Below, piece after piece: positions 54,038-63,584 of a stretch of 64,000 nucleotides of DNA (positions within the stretch are counted from its first letter, which is position 1; every line of letters begins with the position of its first letter). This DNA is from Sulfuriferula thiophila (lineage in GTDB: Bacteria > Pseudomonadota > Gammaproteobacteria > Burkholderiales > Sulfuriferulaceae). The notes under the pieces were generated by a model that did no database searches, was not told where the DNA came from, and worked only from the letters and a program-made list of their open reading frames with translations. A program made the translations under genes and the position numbers. The stretch spans positions 186,001 to 250,000 of the forward strand of contig NZ_BHGL01000003.1 in the NCBI RefSeq assembly GCF_003864975.1, in the 5' to 3' direction.

Positions 54038-56292
54038 TACGCTATCCGTAACTCAGCGTGCCAGGTTTGCTGCGGGTAGGGATGGTAAGCGTAGTATTTT
54101 TCATTGCCGATGTTATCGACGCCTATCGCCGCCGTAAGGTAATTACGGAAGCGATAATTCACCCGCGCATCTGCCACGGTGTAACCGCTCGTCCCGCCAT
54201 AAGTATTCGGATTCACCACCGCCGGATCCAGACTGGGTTGTGCAGTCGCGTAACGAATGCCACCTGACATTGACCATACAGCATCGAAGCGATAAGTCAC
54301 AAAAGCGCTAGCCCGCCATTTTGGTATTGCCAATGCTCGGCCGGCATATTCCGGATGGCCCGCATCTTCCAGCACCTCCGACCCGGTATAGGTCAAACTG
54401 GCCTGCACATCCAGCCCCGGCATCCCTACATCGTTACCGACATAAGCCGTCTCCACCCCCCACACGCGCGTCTTACCGATATTCTGGTAACTGGTTACGA
54501 TGGGAGCCACGCTGGTTTTTTGCTGATAGATATAATCTGCCTTATTTTCCAGAAACAGTGACACGCGGGCACTGCCATCACCGACGACACCCTCTGCCGT
54601 CAAATCGCCAGCCAGAACTTTTTCCGGCCTGAGCATGCCATCAGCCAGCGTTTTATTACCGGCATTATCAGTTTGCGTCCCGTACAGTTCTGTCACTGTC
54701 GGCATACGGTAAGCACGCGCCAGCGATGCGCGTAGCAACCAGTCAGGACTTGCTTTCCAGGTCAGCGCCGCCTTGGGTGAAGTATAGTTCTGTTCACGGC
54801 TCGCAAAACTGCCATTCAATGCCGTATTGCTCTTGTCATAATATGCCCCGCCAAATGCCTGCCAGCGTTCCTGACGCACGCCAGTTGTCAACTCCCAGCG
54901 CGGCGCCAGCTTCCACACATCTTGTGCAAACAGGGCATCGGTACGCGTGCTGCCAACCGCTCGGGTGTTCAGCGTGGTAATGCTGGCTGCCGACTGCCAG
55001 CTGCTGGCGTCGTATTTCAGGCTGCTGTAGTCGTATTGATCGACATGGTAACCCGTCGTCACAACGTGCCGGGTAGCAGCAAGCTGCCATATGCCCTTGA
55101 TATCAAAATTACGCCAGCCGCTATGGTCGCCGTAAGTAATTGTTCCCGCTCCGCCCCCACCCGAAGACACGCCGTTGTTTGGCGATTTGGCGATATCTGA
55201 CGGCGTGCCATAATCGGTGGCGACGGCCTCCAGCCGCCAGGTATCGGTAAGCTTGCTGGCAAATGACAAACCCAGCATACGGTTCAGCGAGTCCGACTTG
55301 GTCACACCGAAATCACTGGCTTTAACCTGAATGTACTGATTCACCCCCACCGCCACATTAGTGCTGGTGTAAATAGGATTGCCAGTTGCGTCGCGCAAAT
55401 AACTGCTGCTGGCGCTATAAGCATCATTACTGAATTGCGCCAGCGTCAGCGCCAGTCGCGTATCCGCACTGAACGCGTATTCGGCGCGGATTTTCGCTGT
55501 ATCCTGGAGGGTGTGATCAATGCTGGTTGCTGCATACACGTAGCGCGGCGCCCCGGTGGTATCGGTATCGAGCTGATAACCCGTTGCCACAACACCGGCG
55601 CCAGTCTTGACCGTCGTGGTATTGGCGAAAGTCATGGGATGCCCATGCGCATCGAGCTGGTTAGCCAGCAGCGAAACCCGCCAGTTGCCGGTTTTCAGAC
55701 CTGCACTGGCCTGAGTCTGGTAACCGCCGTAGCTGGCATCCGTGGCATACAGCGCAAAATTTTCCTGGAATGCCTGCGCTTTTGCATATACTTCAGTCCG
55801 CTGTGGACGTCGCGTTGTCAGCAACACCGTGGCGCCGATCGAGTTTCCCGGCAATAGTGCCGAGAATGGCCCATACAGTACGTCGACATGCTCGATTTCT
55901 TCCGCACCCACCATGCTCCAGCGAGGCGGGTAGCTGTAACTATTACCCAGCAGGTTGGACAACAGCAGGCCGTCGGCATAGACCAGTGAAGTGGCGGAGG
56001 GTATCGCTCCCACCGAAGTGCGGGCAGAAATGATCGAATTGCGGTCACCGATATAGCGCTTGCGAATATTCAGGCTCGGCACATATTTCAATGCATCTTC
56101 AGTATTGATCACATTGATGTTTTCAATCTGCTGCGCCGACACCTCTGCCTGCGGCGAAGGATTGCCGGCGACTAAACTTGAGGTTGTTTGCGACACGCTC
56201 ATTTCCGGTAACAACACTGCACTGTCATCTGCCACAGCATCCTGCAAGGCAAAACAAGCCCAGCCTGCCCACACCCATGCCCGCACCTTCAT
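54034..56292 (-). CDS. TonB-dependent outer-membrane receptor
   Basis: 752 residues. Signal peptide (WAGWACFALQDAVA), plug domain (about 30-150; DALKYVPSLNIRKRYIGDRN, then VDVLYGPFSALLPGNSIGAT) and a 22-strand barrel ending AELRIAY with a C-terminal aromatic. The ligand cannot be told; the plug start AEVSAQQIENINVINTEDAL is common in siderophore- and metal-type receptors. It overlaps the PepSY gene and the TonB gene by 4 bp each, giving a tight three-gene unit. Confidence 0.93.
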   Translation of the reverse strand: MKVRAWVWAGWACFALQDAVADDSAVLLPEMSVSQTTSSLVAGNPSPQAEVSAQQIENINVINTEDALKYVPSLNIRKRYIGDRNSIISARTSVGAIPSATSLVYADGLLLSNLLGNSYSYPPRWSMVGAEEIEHVDVLYGPFSALLPGNSIGATVLLTTRRPQRTEVYAKAQAFQENFALYATDASYGGYQTQASAGLKTGNWRVSLLANQLDAHGHPMTFANTTTVKTGAGVVATGYQLDTDTTGAPRYVYAATSIDHTLQDTAKIRAEYAFSADTRLALTLAQFSNDAYSASSSYLRDATGNPIYTSTNVAVGVNQYIQVKASDFGVTKSDSLNRMLGLSFASKLTDTWRLEAVATDYGTPSDIAKSPNNGVSSGGGGAGTITYGDHSGWRNFDIKGIWQLAATRHVVTTGYHVDQYDYSSLKYDASSWQSAASITTLNTRAVGSTRTDALFAQDVWKLAPRWELTTGVRQERWQAFGGAYYDKSNTALNGSFASREQNYTSPKAALTWKASPDWLLRASLARAYRMPTVTELYGTQTDNAGNKTLADGMLRPEKVLAGDLTAEGVVGDGSARVSLFLENKADYIYQQKTSVAPIVTSYQNIGKTRVWGVETAYVGNDVGMPGLDVQASLTYTGSEVLEDAGHPEYAGRALAIPKWRASAFVTYRFDAVWSMSGGIRYATAQPSLDPAVVNPNTYGGTSGYTVADARVNYRFRNYLTAAIGVDNIGNEKYYAYHPYPQQTWHAELRIAY

Positions 56293-57635
56293 TGCTCTGC
56301 CTCCCTGTCACACAAGTTCTTATTAATCACCTTGATTCGCACCCACTCCAGCAGCGCCAGCATCAGCAGGCTTATACCCAGTACCGGCATGGCATACGCC
56401 AGCACTGGCAGCAATAACCACAACCACAATGGCAGTGCCCGCCAGTGCCGAATAGGCATAGCCGCAAACTGCCAGCGCTGATCCGCCGGCCGCTGCCACC
56501 ACATGACATACGCACTCAGCACGCTGAACATCACCAGCAGCGCGACCATGGCCAGCAAAAGTTGATTCCACCACCCGAAGTCTCCCCTGTGGAACGGGAT
56601 GCCCACTGCGGTGGCCTTGGCCAATAGCGGGTAATCCTGCCAACCGGACTGGAAGCGTGGTTTGCCGTTACTGGCATCCAGTGCCAGCAGGAACCTTTTG
56701 GTTGGCTGGCTGCTATCATAGTTTTCGATGCGCCAGACATCGGCCGGACTTTTAGGCGGGGTAAGCTGCATTTGTATGGCAGGTGCCAATTGCTGCGCCT
56801 GTGCATAAACCGCCTGCATGGACAGGGGAACGCCAGCCGCAACCGTCGCGATATTTTTTGGGAATTTGGGTGAACCTTGATGCAAATCTTGTTGCAGATG
56901 GCGGAATTTATCACCGCTCTGTTGCGACCAGGTCAATCCGGTAACGACGATAATGAGTAGCACTGGGAAAAACAGCAGCGGCAATTTGCCATGCCATTCG
57001 CGCCAGCCTCGACGTCCGTCGCTACTGCACGGCACAAATAGCTGCCACATTGAACGCTGCTGCACACGAAACCGCATCCATACCAAATACAGGCCGGTGA
57101 ACATAAAGACCAGCATCCAGCTCGCGGCCAGTTCTATCAGCCAGCGCCAGCCATTGCCTTGCAGCAGGCTGGAATGCAGTTTTTTGGACCAGTTGCGGAA
57201 CCGGCTCATTTCGCCTGCCACCCCCACGACGTGTGCGGTATAGGGATTGACATAGACGATCTGATCCTGCGGCAAACCATGATCGTGCACAGCACCGTGA
57301 TGACTATGCCCGCGCAAAAACACCTGGGTCGTCTCGGCAGCCCGATAAGCAGGCACGACAAAATGCAGTTGCAAATCCGGACGCGCTGCTTGCGCTGCTG
57401 CGACTTGCCGATCAAGCGACTGACTGACTGCACCCGGCACAACTGTATCCAGATCAGCATGCAAATAAGCGTCTATCTGTGGCGAAAATACATAAATCAG
57501 ACCGGTAATCGCTGCCAGCAAGATGAATGGCGCAATCAGCAAGCCAGCCCAGGTATGCAGCAACACGAAGAAGCGATGGATAGCTGCACGACCTCCCAAA
57601 TCAGCCTGCTGGACTGTGATTTTATTATTGCGCAT
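56289..57635 (-). CDS. PepSY-associated membrane protein (PiuB-like reductase family)
   Basis: 448 residues with four membrane spans (about 25-50, 165-190, 215-240 and 360-385, plus a C-terminal one) and PepSY-type extracytoplasmic loops. A His-rich stretch GHSHHGAVHDHGLP lies in the first loop. Related proteins sit beside siderophore receptors and may reduce or pass iron. It is the first gene of the receptor/TonB operon. Confidence 0.88.
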   Translation of the reverse strand: MRNNKITVQQADLGGRAAIHRFFVLLHTWAGLLIAPFILLAAITGLIYVFSPQIDAYLHADLDTVVPGAVSQSLDRQVAAAQAARPDLQLHFVVPAYRAAETTQVFLRGHSHHGAVHDHGLPQDQIVYVNPYTAHVVGVAGEMSRFRNWSKKLHSSLLQGNGWRWLIELAASWMLVFMFTGLYLVWMRFRVQQRSMWQLFVPCSSDGRRGWREWHGKLPLLFFPVLLIIVVTGLTWSQQSGDKFRHLQQDLHQGSPKFPKNIATVAAGVPLSMQAVYAQAQQLAPAIQMQLTPPKSPADVWRIENYDSSQPTKRFLLALDASNGKPRFQSGWQDYPLLAKATAVGIPFHRGDFGWWNQLLLAMVALLVMFSVLSAYVMWWQRPADQRWQFAAMPIRHWRALPLWLWLLLPVLAYAMPVLGISLLMLALLEWVRIKVINKNLCDREAEQ

Positions 57636-57706
57636 GGATACACCCGAATATACTCAAGCGCCGAAGTATATGAGCGAACCCAGATCAGGAAAATGTGACA
57701 AATTGC

Positions 57707-57728
57707 CGCACCCGGCCAACCGGGTGCG
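57707..57728 (-). terminator. Hairpin after spoT, possible terminator
   Basis: CGCACCCGG-CCAA-CCGGGTGCG is a perfect 9-bp stem 15 bases past the spoT stop. On the minus strand it is followed by GCAATTTGTC, a poor T-run, so termination may need Rho or be partial. Confidence 0.55.
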
Positions 57729-57742
57729 AACAGCCGCCAGCT

Positions 57743-59878
57743 TTATTGAATTGCCGCGCGGTTGTCTTTACTGCGGTTTTTGACACGCATGATACGCACC
57801 ACTTCCGGCAGACGCCGCAACCCGCGCATGATGCGCGCAAGGTGCATGCGCTGCTCGACTTGCAGGGTAAAATAGATGGTGGTGTACTGGCTGCCGTCTT
57901 CCTCTTCCATCGACACGTTGTCGATGTTGGAACCTTCATCCGCAATCGCTGCGGCCAGCTTGGCGAGCACACCGCGCTGATTGAGCACGATGAGCTTGAT
58001 GTTGACGTCGAACATCTTGGTGAGACCCGGTTCCCATTCCACATCCAGCCATTTATCCGGATCATCACGGTAATGCTTGATCGCAGTACAGTCATGGGTA
58101 TGAATGACCAGCCCCTGGTCCGATTTGATAAAGCCGATGATCGGGTCGCCGGGAATAGGGCTGCAACATTTTGCTAACTGGACGGCCACACCCTCCGAGC
58201 CGCGAATCGCAATTGCGCCATGCTGGCGCGGGGTAGGCTGCCCCTGCTCCTGCATCATCAGCTGACGCGCTACGACAATATTGAGACGCTTGCCCAGGCC
58301 GATATCGGTCAGTACCTCTTCACGGGTTTTGCCGGTTTCTTTATGCACACGATCCCAGCAACTCGGCCGGATTTGCGTCGGATCAGCACCCAGAGCGCGA
58401 AATGCCTGATTGAGCAGACGCTCGCCCAGCAACACGGACTCTTCAGCATGCATGGTGCGCAAATAATGGCGAATGTGTGCACGTGCTTTGCCAGACACGA
58501 CAAAGTTGACCCAGGCCGGATTAGGCCGGGCATTCGGTGCGGTCACGACTTCCACCTGATCACCATTGCGCAACAGGGTGCGCATCGGCATCAGCTCGCC
58601 GTTTACTTTTACTGCGGTGCAGTGATTACCGACATCGGTGTGCACCGCATAGGCAAAATCGACGGCCGTGGCGCCACGCGGCAGGGACAATATCTTGCCT
58701 TTGGGGGTAAACACATACACTTCATCCGGGAACAGATCAACTTTGATGTGTTCAAGGAATTCCGCAGAGTCGCCGCCGCCCTCCTGTATCTCCAGCAACG
58801 ACTGCAACCACTGATGGGTTTTTTGTTGCACGTCATTAATGCTGGTATCACTGGATTTATACAACCAGTGCGAGGCCACGCCGGCCTCGGCAATTTTGTG
58901 CATTTCATGGGTGCGAATCTGGATTTCTATCGGCGTACCGAATGGGCCGAACAGCGTGGTATGCAGCGACTGATAGCCGTTGGCTTTGGGGATGGCAATG
59001 TAATCTTTGAACTTGCCCGGAATCGGCTTGTACAGGCTGTGCAAACAGCCTAATGTCAGATAGCAGGAAGGAATATCGTTAACCAGCACGCGGAAACCAT
59101 AGATGTCGAACACCTCGGAAAACGCCAGTGATTTTTCCTGCATTTTCTTATAGATGCTGAACAGGTGCTTTTCGCGACCACTCACCATGGCCGAGACACC
59201 GGCATCTTCCAGCTTATGGCTAATAGCCTCGCGGACTTTCTCTACCACCTCTTTGCGATTACCGCGCGCCGCTTTTACCGCTTGCGCCAGGACGCGATAA
59301 CGATTGGGGTAGAGATGATGAAAACACAGATCGTCCAGCTCCTGATACAGGCTGTTCAGCCCCAGGCGGTTGGCAATCGGCGCATAGATATCGGCTGTTT
59401 CCTGGGCAATACGCCGGCGTTTTTCCGGTTTCATCGAATCCAGCGTACGCATGTTGTGCAAGCGATCGGCCAGCTTGATCAGGATGACACGCACATCGCG
59501 CGCCATGGCCAGCAACATCTTGCGGAAGTTCTCTGCTTGCGCATGAACCTCGGTCTGAAACTCGATTTTATCGAGCTTGGAAACGCCATCGACCAATTCG
59601 GCCACAGGTTTGCCGAACAGCTCGGCAATTTCTTCTTTGGTGGTGGGGGTATCCTCAACCACATCGTGCAGCAACGCAGCCATCAACGCTTGCGCATCGA
59701 GATGCCATTGCGCCAGGATTCCGGCTACCGCAACCGGATGATGAATATAGGCTTCACCACTTTTACGGAATTGCCCGGTATGGGCTATCCGGCTGAACTC
59801 GAATGCCGCCTGAACCTGCGCAACATCTTCCGCTTTCAAATACTTCAGTTGCGCGCTAATTTCTTCGAGTTCAGGCAT
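57743..59878 (-). CDS. spoT: Bifunctional (p)ppGpp synthetase/hydrolase
   Basis: 711 residues. HD hydrolase domain with catalytic H71-D72 in LLHDVVEDT, synthetase domain (GREKHLFSIYKKM, then GFRVLVNDIPSCYLTLG), TGS domain (VFTPKGKILSLPRGATAVDF), a conserved-cysteine region, and a C-terminal ACT domain. Intact HD residues show it can degrade (p)ppGpp. It lies in the classic gmk-rpoZ-spoT operon. Confidence 0.97.
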   Translation of the reverse strand: MPELEEISAQLKYLKAEDVAQVQAAFEFSRIAHTGQFRKSGEAYIHHPVAVAGILAQWHLDAQALMAALLHDVVEDTPTTKEEIAELFGKPVAELVDGVSKLDKIEFQTEVHAQAENFRKMLLAMARDVRVILIKLADRLHNMRTLDSMKPEKRRRIAQETADIYAPIANRLGLNSLYQELDDLCFHHLYPNRYRVLAQAVKAARGNRKEVVEKVREAISHKLEDAGVSAMVSGREKHLFSIYKKMQEKSLAFSEVFDIYGFRVLVNDIPSCYLTLGCLHSLYKPIPGKFKDYIAIPKANGYQSLHTTLFGPFGTPIEIQIRTHEMHKIAEAGVASHWLYKSSDTSINDVQQKTHQWLQSLLEIQEGGGDSAEFLEHIKVDLFPDEVYVFTPKGKILSLPRGATAVDFAYAVHTDVGNHCTAVKVNGELMPMRTLLRNGDQVEVVTAPNARPNPAWVNFVVSGKARAHIRHYLRTMHAEESVLLGERLLNQAFRALGADPTQIRPSCWDRVHKETGKTREEVLTDIGLGKRLNIVVARQLMMQEQGQPTPRQHGAIAIRGSEGVAVQLAKCCSPIPGDPIIGFIKSDQGLVIHTHDCTAIKHYRDDPDKWLDVEWEPGLTKMFDVNIKLIVLNQRGVLAKLAAAIADEGSNIDNVSMEEEDGSQYTTIYFTLQVEQRMHLARIMRGLRRLPEVVRIMRVKNRSKDNRAAIQ

Positions 59879-59895
59879 AACGTTACGCTACTAAA

Positions 59896-60102
59896 TCAAG
59901 CACGACCACGGTTCAGAATTTCACGGCCAACTTCGCCTGCGGCGATTTCTTTTAAGGCGACGACAGTAGGTTTGTCACGACCGGCTTCGACTTTAGGCGT
60001 ATGGCCGTTAGCGAGCTGGCGCGCACGATAGGTAGCAGCCAGCGTCAGCTCAAAGCGATTAGGAATCTTACTAATACAATCATCAACAGTAATACGAGCC
60101 AT
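59896..60102 (-). CDS. rpoZ: RNA polymerase omega subunit
   Basis: 68 residues: [20 protein letters not shown], the conserved omega start, and a GRE-containing end. Omega helps RNA polymerase assembly and forms part of the ppGpp site, consistent with spoT 17 bp downstream. Confidence 0.96.
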   Translation of the reverse strand: MARITVDDCISKIPNRFELTLAATYRARQLANGHTPKVEAGRDKPTVVALKEIAAGEVGREILNRGRA

Positions 60103-60111
60103 ATCAATTCC

Positions 60112-60723
60112 TTAACTATTCAACGAGGTAAATAAACCAGCGTAGCGTGCCTGTTGTCGCGCAACACGCAAACGGTACGCACGGAACACGGCGAGCATAT
60201 CTGCTAGCGCCATGTCAAAATCATCGTTAATGATAACATAGTCAAACTCGCCGACATGGCTTATATCCTCCCGCGCTGCCGCCAAGCGTCGCGCGACCAC
60301 TTCCGCACTATCCTGACCACGGCCAATCAGCCGGTGCTGCAGCACATCCAGTGAGGGCGGTACGATAAATATCCCGACCGTATCCGCAAATAAGCGACGT
60401 ACCTGCTCGGCCCCCTGCCAGTCAATTTCCAGCAACACATCATCCCCCGCCGCCAGGGCATTGCGTATCCAGGGTTCTGATGTGCCATAGTAATTACCAT
60501 ACACCTCGGCACTCTCCAGAAAAGCACCGGCCAGGCGCATTGCAGTAAATTCCTCGACACTCACGAAATGATAATCGCGACCATCCTCTTCGCCAGGCCG
60601 GGGCGCACGTGTGGTGTATGAAATCGACAGCCGTACCTGGTTATCACGGCCGAGCAGAGCACGAACCAAACTGGTTTTGCCTGCGCCCGACGGGGCGGTT
60701 AGAATAAACAAATTCCCGTTCAC
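60112..60723 (-). CDS. gmk: Guanylate kinase
   Basis: 203 residues. P-loop APSGAGKTSL, GMP-binding region SYTTRAPRPGEEDGRDYHF, and LLEIDWQGAEQVR. It starts at GTG 60723 with AAGGA 8 bases upstream. It phosphorylates GMP and is a known (p)ppGpp target. Divergent from the DUF1289 gene with only 17 bp between. Confidence 0.96.
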   Translation of the reverse strand: MNGNLFILTAPSGAGKTSLVRALLGRDNQVRLSISYTTRAPRPGEEDGRDYHFVSVEEFTAMRLAGAFLESAEVYGNYYGTSEPWIRNALAAGDDVLLEIDWQGAEQVRRLFADTVGIFIVPPSLDVLQHRLIGRGQDSAEVVARRLAAAREDISHVGEFDYVIINDDFDMALADMLAVFRAYRLRVARQQARYAGLFTSLNS

Positions 60724-60740
60724 ATTATTTTCCTTTTATC

Positions 60741-60941
60741 ATGTCGAATTCGACCAACACCCCTGATTCACCATGCATCGGCTATTGCTCATGCAGCCTG
60801 GGAGATAAGGTCTGCAAAGGCTGCGGGCGTACCCAGGCCGAAGTAGACCAGTGGTTGTTTTACACCAACGCACAAAAACTCGCAGTATGGGAGCGAATCA
60901 ATACACTAGACACCATCAGAACCCGTGCCCGGCACGATTAA
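60741..60941 (+). CDS. DUF1289 family small cysteine-rich protein
   Basis: 66 residues. CIGYCSCSLGDKVCKGCGRT followed by EVDQWLFYTNAQK is the DUF1289 pattern, with cysteines set for a metal or Fe-S site. No ribosome site is seen before ATG 60741, and the spacer to gmk is very short. Function unknown. Confidence 0.85.
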   Translation: MSNSTNTPDSPCIGYCSCSLGDKVCKGCGRTQAEVDQWLFYTNAQKLAVWERINTLDTIRTRARHD

Positions 60942-61102
60942 ATATCGTACGACCACACCGCATCAAATAATACCGCAATTCCCGCATTTTAAAAAAACCC
61001 GGGACGAAGATTCAAGCTTTTGCGTGAGCCTCAAAAAACAACGGAACCTAACCACCCATACCGGAGTCAAGCACCGGGAATATTTATATGAAAGAGACGA
61101 TA

Positions 61103-61621
61103 ATGAATTTTGCATTTAAAAAACTGATATTAACGCTGACCCTGGCATGCACCTCACTCGCTGCATTACCGGCACTGGCTGGCGACGATGATAGCTTTGC
61201 ACCGGGCGGCACGGCGATAGACCGCCATACCGAGCAGTTTTCCAATCTTAAAATCGTCATGGACCTGAAGGCGGAAAGCGCTGCCAGCGCCGGGTTTGGC
61301 GCCACGGTTGCCAGTCGCATCATGGAGCATCCCGGCGCACAACTGGTGGTCATCATTGAAGGGCCAGGCATCGCCATATTTGCGAAGAAAAATTATCTTG
61401 ATCATCAGGGCATCGTCGACAACTGGGCAGACCTGGCGCAAAAAGGCGTGCGCGTTGAATATTGCGGCAACTCCGTACGCGGTGCAGGGCTGAAACCTTC
61501 GGACATGACCGGCCTGAGCGAAAAAAATCCGGCCGTGGTCAACGCCGGGGCTTACCCGACCCTTGCCCATTACGAGTCACTCGGCTTCAATCCTGTTGTA
61601 ACCACATTACTGGAAAAATAA
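61103..61621 (+). CDS. Exported DsrE/DsrF-like protein
   Basis: 172 residues from ATG 61103 (AGAG upstream; ATG 61088 is an alternative). A signal peptide (LTLACTSLAALPALA) is followed by a DsrE-like fold with the single late cysteine C121 in VRVEYCGNSVRGAGL, the place where sulfur-carrier members hold persulfide. DsrE proteins are mostly cytoplasmic; periplasmic versions are known in sulfur- and thiosulfate-linked settings. Its isolated place gives no pathway. Confidence 0.78.
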   Translation: MNFAFKKLILTLTLACTSLAALPALAGDDDSFAPGGTAIDRHTEQFSNLKIVMDLKAESAASAGFGATVASRIMEHPGAQLVVIIEGPGIAIFAKKNYLDHQGIVDNWADLAQKGVRVEYCGNSVRGAGLKPSDMTGLSEKNPAVVNAGAYPTLAHYESLGFNPVVTTLLEK

Positions 61622-61630
61622 GCCTCTCCA

Positions 61631-61658
61631 CTTCGGATCGCCATGCGGCGGTCTGAAG
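61631..61658. terminator. 12-bp hairpin between convergent genes
   Basis: CTTCGGATCGCC-ATGC-GGCGGTCTGAAG folds with two G-U pairs in RNA. It lies 9 bases past the DsrE-like stop and before the yicC stop at 61689. There is no T-run on either strand, so it may be a Rho-linked or mRNA-end hairpin. Confidence 0.45.
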
Positions 61659-61688
61659 AAATCACCAAGTGACACAACAGGGCAGTGC

Positions 61689-62552
61689 TTATTCGATATT
61701 TTGCACCTGTTCACGCATCTGCTCGATTAGCACCTTCAACTCCATCGCTACTTGCGTGGTTTCCACGCTGACCGATTTTGAGCCCAGCGTATTGGCTTCA
61801 CGATTCAATTCCTGCATCATGAAATCCAGCCGTTTGCCAACGGCCCCACCTTTTTTCAGAATGCTGCGCACTGCGTTGATATGCACCTGCAAGCGAGACA
61901 ACTCCTCATCCACATCGATCTTCTGCGCAAACAGGGCAACTTCCTGCGGTATGCGTTCATCATCCGCATTACCAATCAATTCGGCAAAACGCACGCTAAG
62001 CTTTTGTTGATATGCAGCAATCAAGTCCGGTAAATGCGGCTTGAGCTGATCGATTTGCAGCTGCATTTTCTCCAGTCGCTCCATGATATGCTCAGCCAGC
62101 TTCTCACCTTCACGCTGACGACTGGCCTGAAACTCCAGCAGCGCCTGATCCAGCAGTGCAAGACAAGGCTGCTGCAGGTCCTGCTGCTCATGCTGCGTCA
62201 GCAACATCCCCGGCCAGCGCAACACATCGGCAACATTCAGCGGCATTACCTGCGGCAGTCGGTGATCGATTTGCTGTGCCAGTTGTGCCAACTGATCCAG
62301 CAATACTGTGTTTAACTGAGTACCCGCATCCAACGTGCTGGCCGCCGTTAACGCAATACGGCACTCTACTTTGCCGCGCACGATATGCTGACTGATACGT
62401 TCGCGCAGCGCCAGTTCTACGCCGCGAAATTCATCAGCTGCGCGGAAATGCAGTTCCAGATAACGTGAATTGACTGCACGCAAATCAAGACTTAATACCT
62501 GTTCAAAATGTTTGGCGGTGACTGCCGCATAACCTGTCATACTATAAATCAC
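61689..62552 (-). CDS. yicC: YicC family endoribonuclease-like protein
   Basis: 287 residues starting at GTG 62552: MIYSMTGYA matches the family start MIxSMT, which favours it over ATG 62540. The end has GKRLDFMMQELNREANTLGSK, the YicC signature (DUF1732). YicC proteins take part in RNA turnover, including sRNA decay in E. coli. It is divergent from the kinase gene and near gmk, its usual neighbourhood. Confidence 0.94.
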   Translation of the reverse strand: MIYSMTGYAAVTAKHFEQVLSLDLRAVNSRYLELHFRAADEFRGVELALRERISQHIVRGKVECRIALTAASTLDAGTQLNTVLLDQLAQLAQQIDHRLPQVMPLNVADVLRWPGMLLTQHEQQDLQQPCLALLDQALLEFQASRQREGEKLAEHIMERLEKMQLQIDQLKPHLPDLIAAYQQKLSVRFAELIGNADDERIPQEVALFAQKIDVDEELSRLQVHINAVRSILKKGGAVGKRLDFMMQELNREANTLGSKSVSVETTQVAMELKVLIEQMREQVQNIE

Positions 62553-62569
62553 AAATCGCCCTTTACTTT

Positions 62570-63562
62570 ATGTCGGTTTATCCCGAAAATTACACATTAG
62601 TTATTACACAACCCTGGCTCATGTCCGTTCAATCCAACTATGCCTTGCCAAATGGCTACCAGCTCATGGATTACCGCATTGTCCGAAAAATCGGCGGTGG
62701 CGGCTTTAGCTTAGTTTATTTGGCTTACGATGCCAATGATCAGCCGGTTGCGATTAAAGAATATCTACCCGGCAGCCTGGTCAAACGCGGTGATAATGAT
62801 CTAGTCATACCCATTACCGAGGGCAATCTTAATTCCTTCCGCTACGGGATGCGCTTCTTTTTCGAAGAAGGCCGCTCGCTGGCGCGTATTCTGCACCCGA
62901 ACGTCGTGCGTGTTGAGAATTTCTTTCGGGCCAACGATACCGTTTATATGGTGATGCGCTATGAGCGCGGCAAAACGCTGCAGGAGTTTATACGCTCCCA
63001 CCGAGGCGACATTCGCGAAAGCTTCATCCGGCGCGTATTTGCCGAGTTGCTCAATGGCTTGCGCGAAGTCCATACGCAAAAATTATTACATCTGGATATC
63101 AAGCCATCCAACATTTACATCCGCATGGACGGCTCACCGGTATTAATCGACTTTGGTGCGGCGCGGCAAACGCTTACGGCTGAACAACCCAAACTTATGA
63201 CGATGTACACCCCCGGCTTTGCGGCGCCGGAACAGTACACCGACCCTACCCTGCTGGGTCCGTGGACGGACATCTACAGCATAGGCGCAACCATGTATGC
63301 CTGCCTGGCTGGCGGGGCACCTTTTGCAGCCGATGCGCGCCTGACAAATGACAAATTAATACCAGCAAGCAAAGCCTGGCAAGGAAAATATTCAGCCGGC
63401 ATGCTGGAAATTATTGATACTTGTTTGAAACTTGATCACTTGCAACGGCCACAAAGTGTATTTGCCCTGCAAAAAGCCATCATGGAAACCACCGATCTGG
63501 TCATCAAGCCACCCAGTCTGATGGATAACATTCGTAACACACTGTACAAAGACATTTTCTAA
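62570..63562 (+). CDS. Soluble serine/threonine protein kinase
   Basis: 330 residues from ATG 62570; ATG 62621 is an alternative and neither has a ribosome site. Gly-rich loop GGGGFS (42-47), Lys63 in VAIKEY, catalytic loop LHLDIKPSN with D176, DFG at 194-196, and GFAAPEQY in the activation segment. All catalytic residues are present. No membrane span is seen, unlike PknB-type kinases. The PP2C gene follows by 22 bp, so the two form a reversible phosphorylation pair. Confidence 0.92.
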   Translation: MSVYPENYTLVITQPWLMSVQSNYALPNGYQLMDYRIVRKIGGGGFSLVYLAYDANDQPVAIKEYLPGSLVKRGDNDLVIPITEGNLNSFRYGMRFFFEEGRSLARILHPNVVRVENFFRANDTVYMVMRYERGKTLQEFIRSHRGDIRESFIRRVFAELLNGLREVHTQKLLHLDIKPSNIYIRMDGSPVLIDFGAARQTLTAEQPKLMTMYTPGFAAPEQYTDPTLLGPWTDIYSIGATMYACLAGGAPFAADARLTNDKLIPASKAWQGKYSAGMLEIIDTCLKLDHLQRPQSVFALQKAIMETTDLVIKPPSLMDNIRNTLYKDIF

Positions 63563-63584
63563 AATTAACTCACGAGCTAATCCC

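Noticed and set aside
57636-57742. Fur box ahead of the PepSY/receptor/TonB operon
   Set aside because: No sequence close to GATAATGATAATCATTATC was found in the spacer.
58220-59053. Long plus-strand open frame (277 codons) opposite spoT, and a second at 59165-60031
   Set aside because: Both lie wholly or mainly opposite spoT, which has full family domains; the shadow proteins have low-complexity, His/Arg/Gln-rich composition and no family features.
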